From JAOUEA01 sp040882605 (GTDB lineage: Bacteria; Actinomycetota; UBA4738; HRBIN12), in assembly GCA_040882605.1 (NCBI GenBank), contig JBBEAY010000032.1, positions 1-32,047 of the forward strand: a stretch of DNA of 32,047 nucleotides, read 5' to 3'. Below, piece by piece: positions 32,047-32,047 of this stretch (position 1 is its first letter; each line of letters starts with the position of its first letter). Under the pieces are notes generated by a model. The model did not search any database and had not been told where the DNA came from. It saw only the letters and a program-made list of their open reading frames with translations. The translations under genes were made by a program, and so were the position numbers.

Positions 32047-32047
32047 G
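31964..32047. repeat. 18-bp tandem repeat encoding PPPTTD
   Basis: The unit (plus strand GGTGGTCGGAGGTGGGTC) recurs through the window end; the units nearest the stop have diverged slightly (for example GGATCC and GGCGGG variants) while the terminal ones are identical. The array may continue outside. Confidence 0.9.

Noticed and set aside
31964..32047. Possible CRISPR-like array
   Set aside because: Units are contiguous 18-bp repeats without spacers and encode a regular peptide.

Overview
This window looks like chromosomal DNA from a high-GC Actinomycetota. The evidence is a SUF operon with an embedded Rieske ferredoxin and SufU, a group II truncated haemoglobin, the zinc-ribbon/RNase H pair, heavy GTG start use, and TAnnnT -10 boxes placed right before start codons (leaderless transcription). 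Class cannot be fixed from sequence alone; an acidimicrobial or uncultivated lineage is plausible. Almost everything is ordinary housekeeping DNA. I see no phage, insertion sequence, CRISPR array, tRNA or rRNA.

Layout. 51-5777 (minus): iron-sulfur assembly operon sufB-sufD-Rieske-sufC-sufS-sufU. 5778-6077: sufB promoter region and a relic of a PAP2 phosphatase. 6078-7418 (minus): thiosulfate sulfurtransferase and sufT. 7498-9443 (plus): NarL-type response regulator and a histidine kinase with a degenerate receiver domain. 9514-10215: putative lipoprotein. 10287-11405 (minus): gcvT. 11446-17034 (plus): lpd, E1-alpha, E1-beta, lipoyl E2 and lipB. 17048-18677 (minus): methyltransferase and thioredoxin-TPR protein. 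18846-20857 (plus): a second E1-alpha/E1-beta pair of branched-chain type. 20912-24046 (plus): four-PAS/GAF membrane histidine kinase. 24059-25420 (minus): AI-2E family permease. 25478-26503 (plus): lipA. About 26504-26909 (minus): RNase P RNA. 26940-27827 (plus): lipoprotein. 27866-28971 (minus): RNase HI and zinc-ribbon protein. 29101-29292 (minus): Flp pilin. 29433-30958 (plus): SDR oxidoreductase and SURF1. 30971-31875 (minus): truncated haemoglobin and an ICMT/PEMT-like methyltransferase. 31945-32046 (minus): C-terminus of a PPPTTD-repeat protein running off the window.

How it works together. The central theme is lipoyl-dependent 2-oxoacid oxidation and the iron-sulfur supply behind it. 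SUF builds clusters; LipA spends one to insert sulfur into octanoyl groups placed by LipB; the product arms E2 (and a GcvH not seen here); E1, E2 and Lpd form the dehydrogenase. A second E1 pair lacks its own E2/E3 and may share them.

The most useful new observations are: a micro-duplicated start of E1-beta that creates a 15-codon leader ORF; a set of at least eight -10 boxes 6-10 nt before start codons, which re-assign several starts; a histidine kinase with a receiver lacking its phospho-acceptor Asp; a PAP2 gene relic; and several short tandem repeats in or next to gene boundaries.
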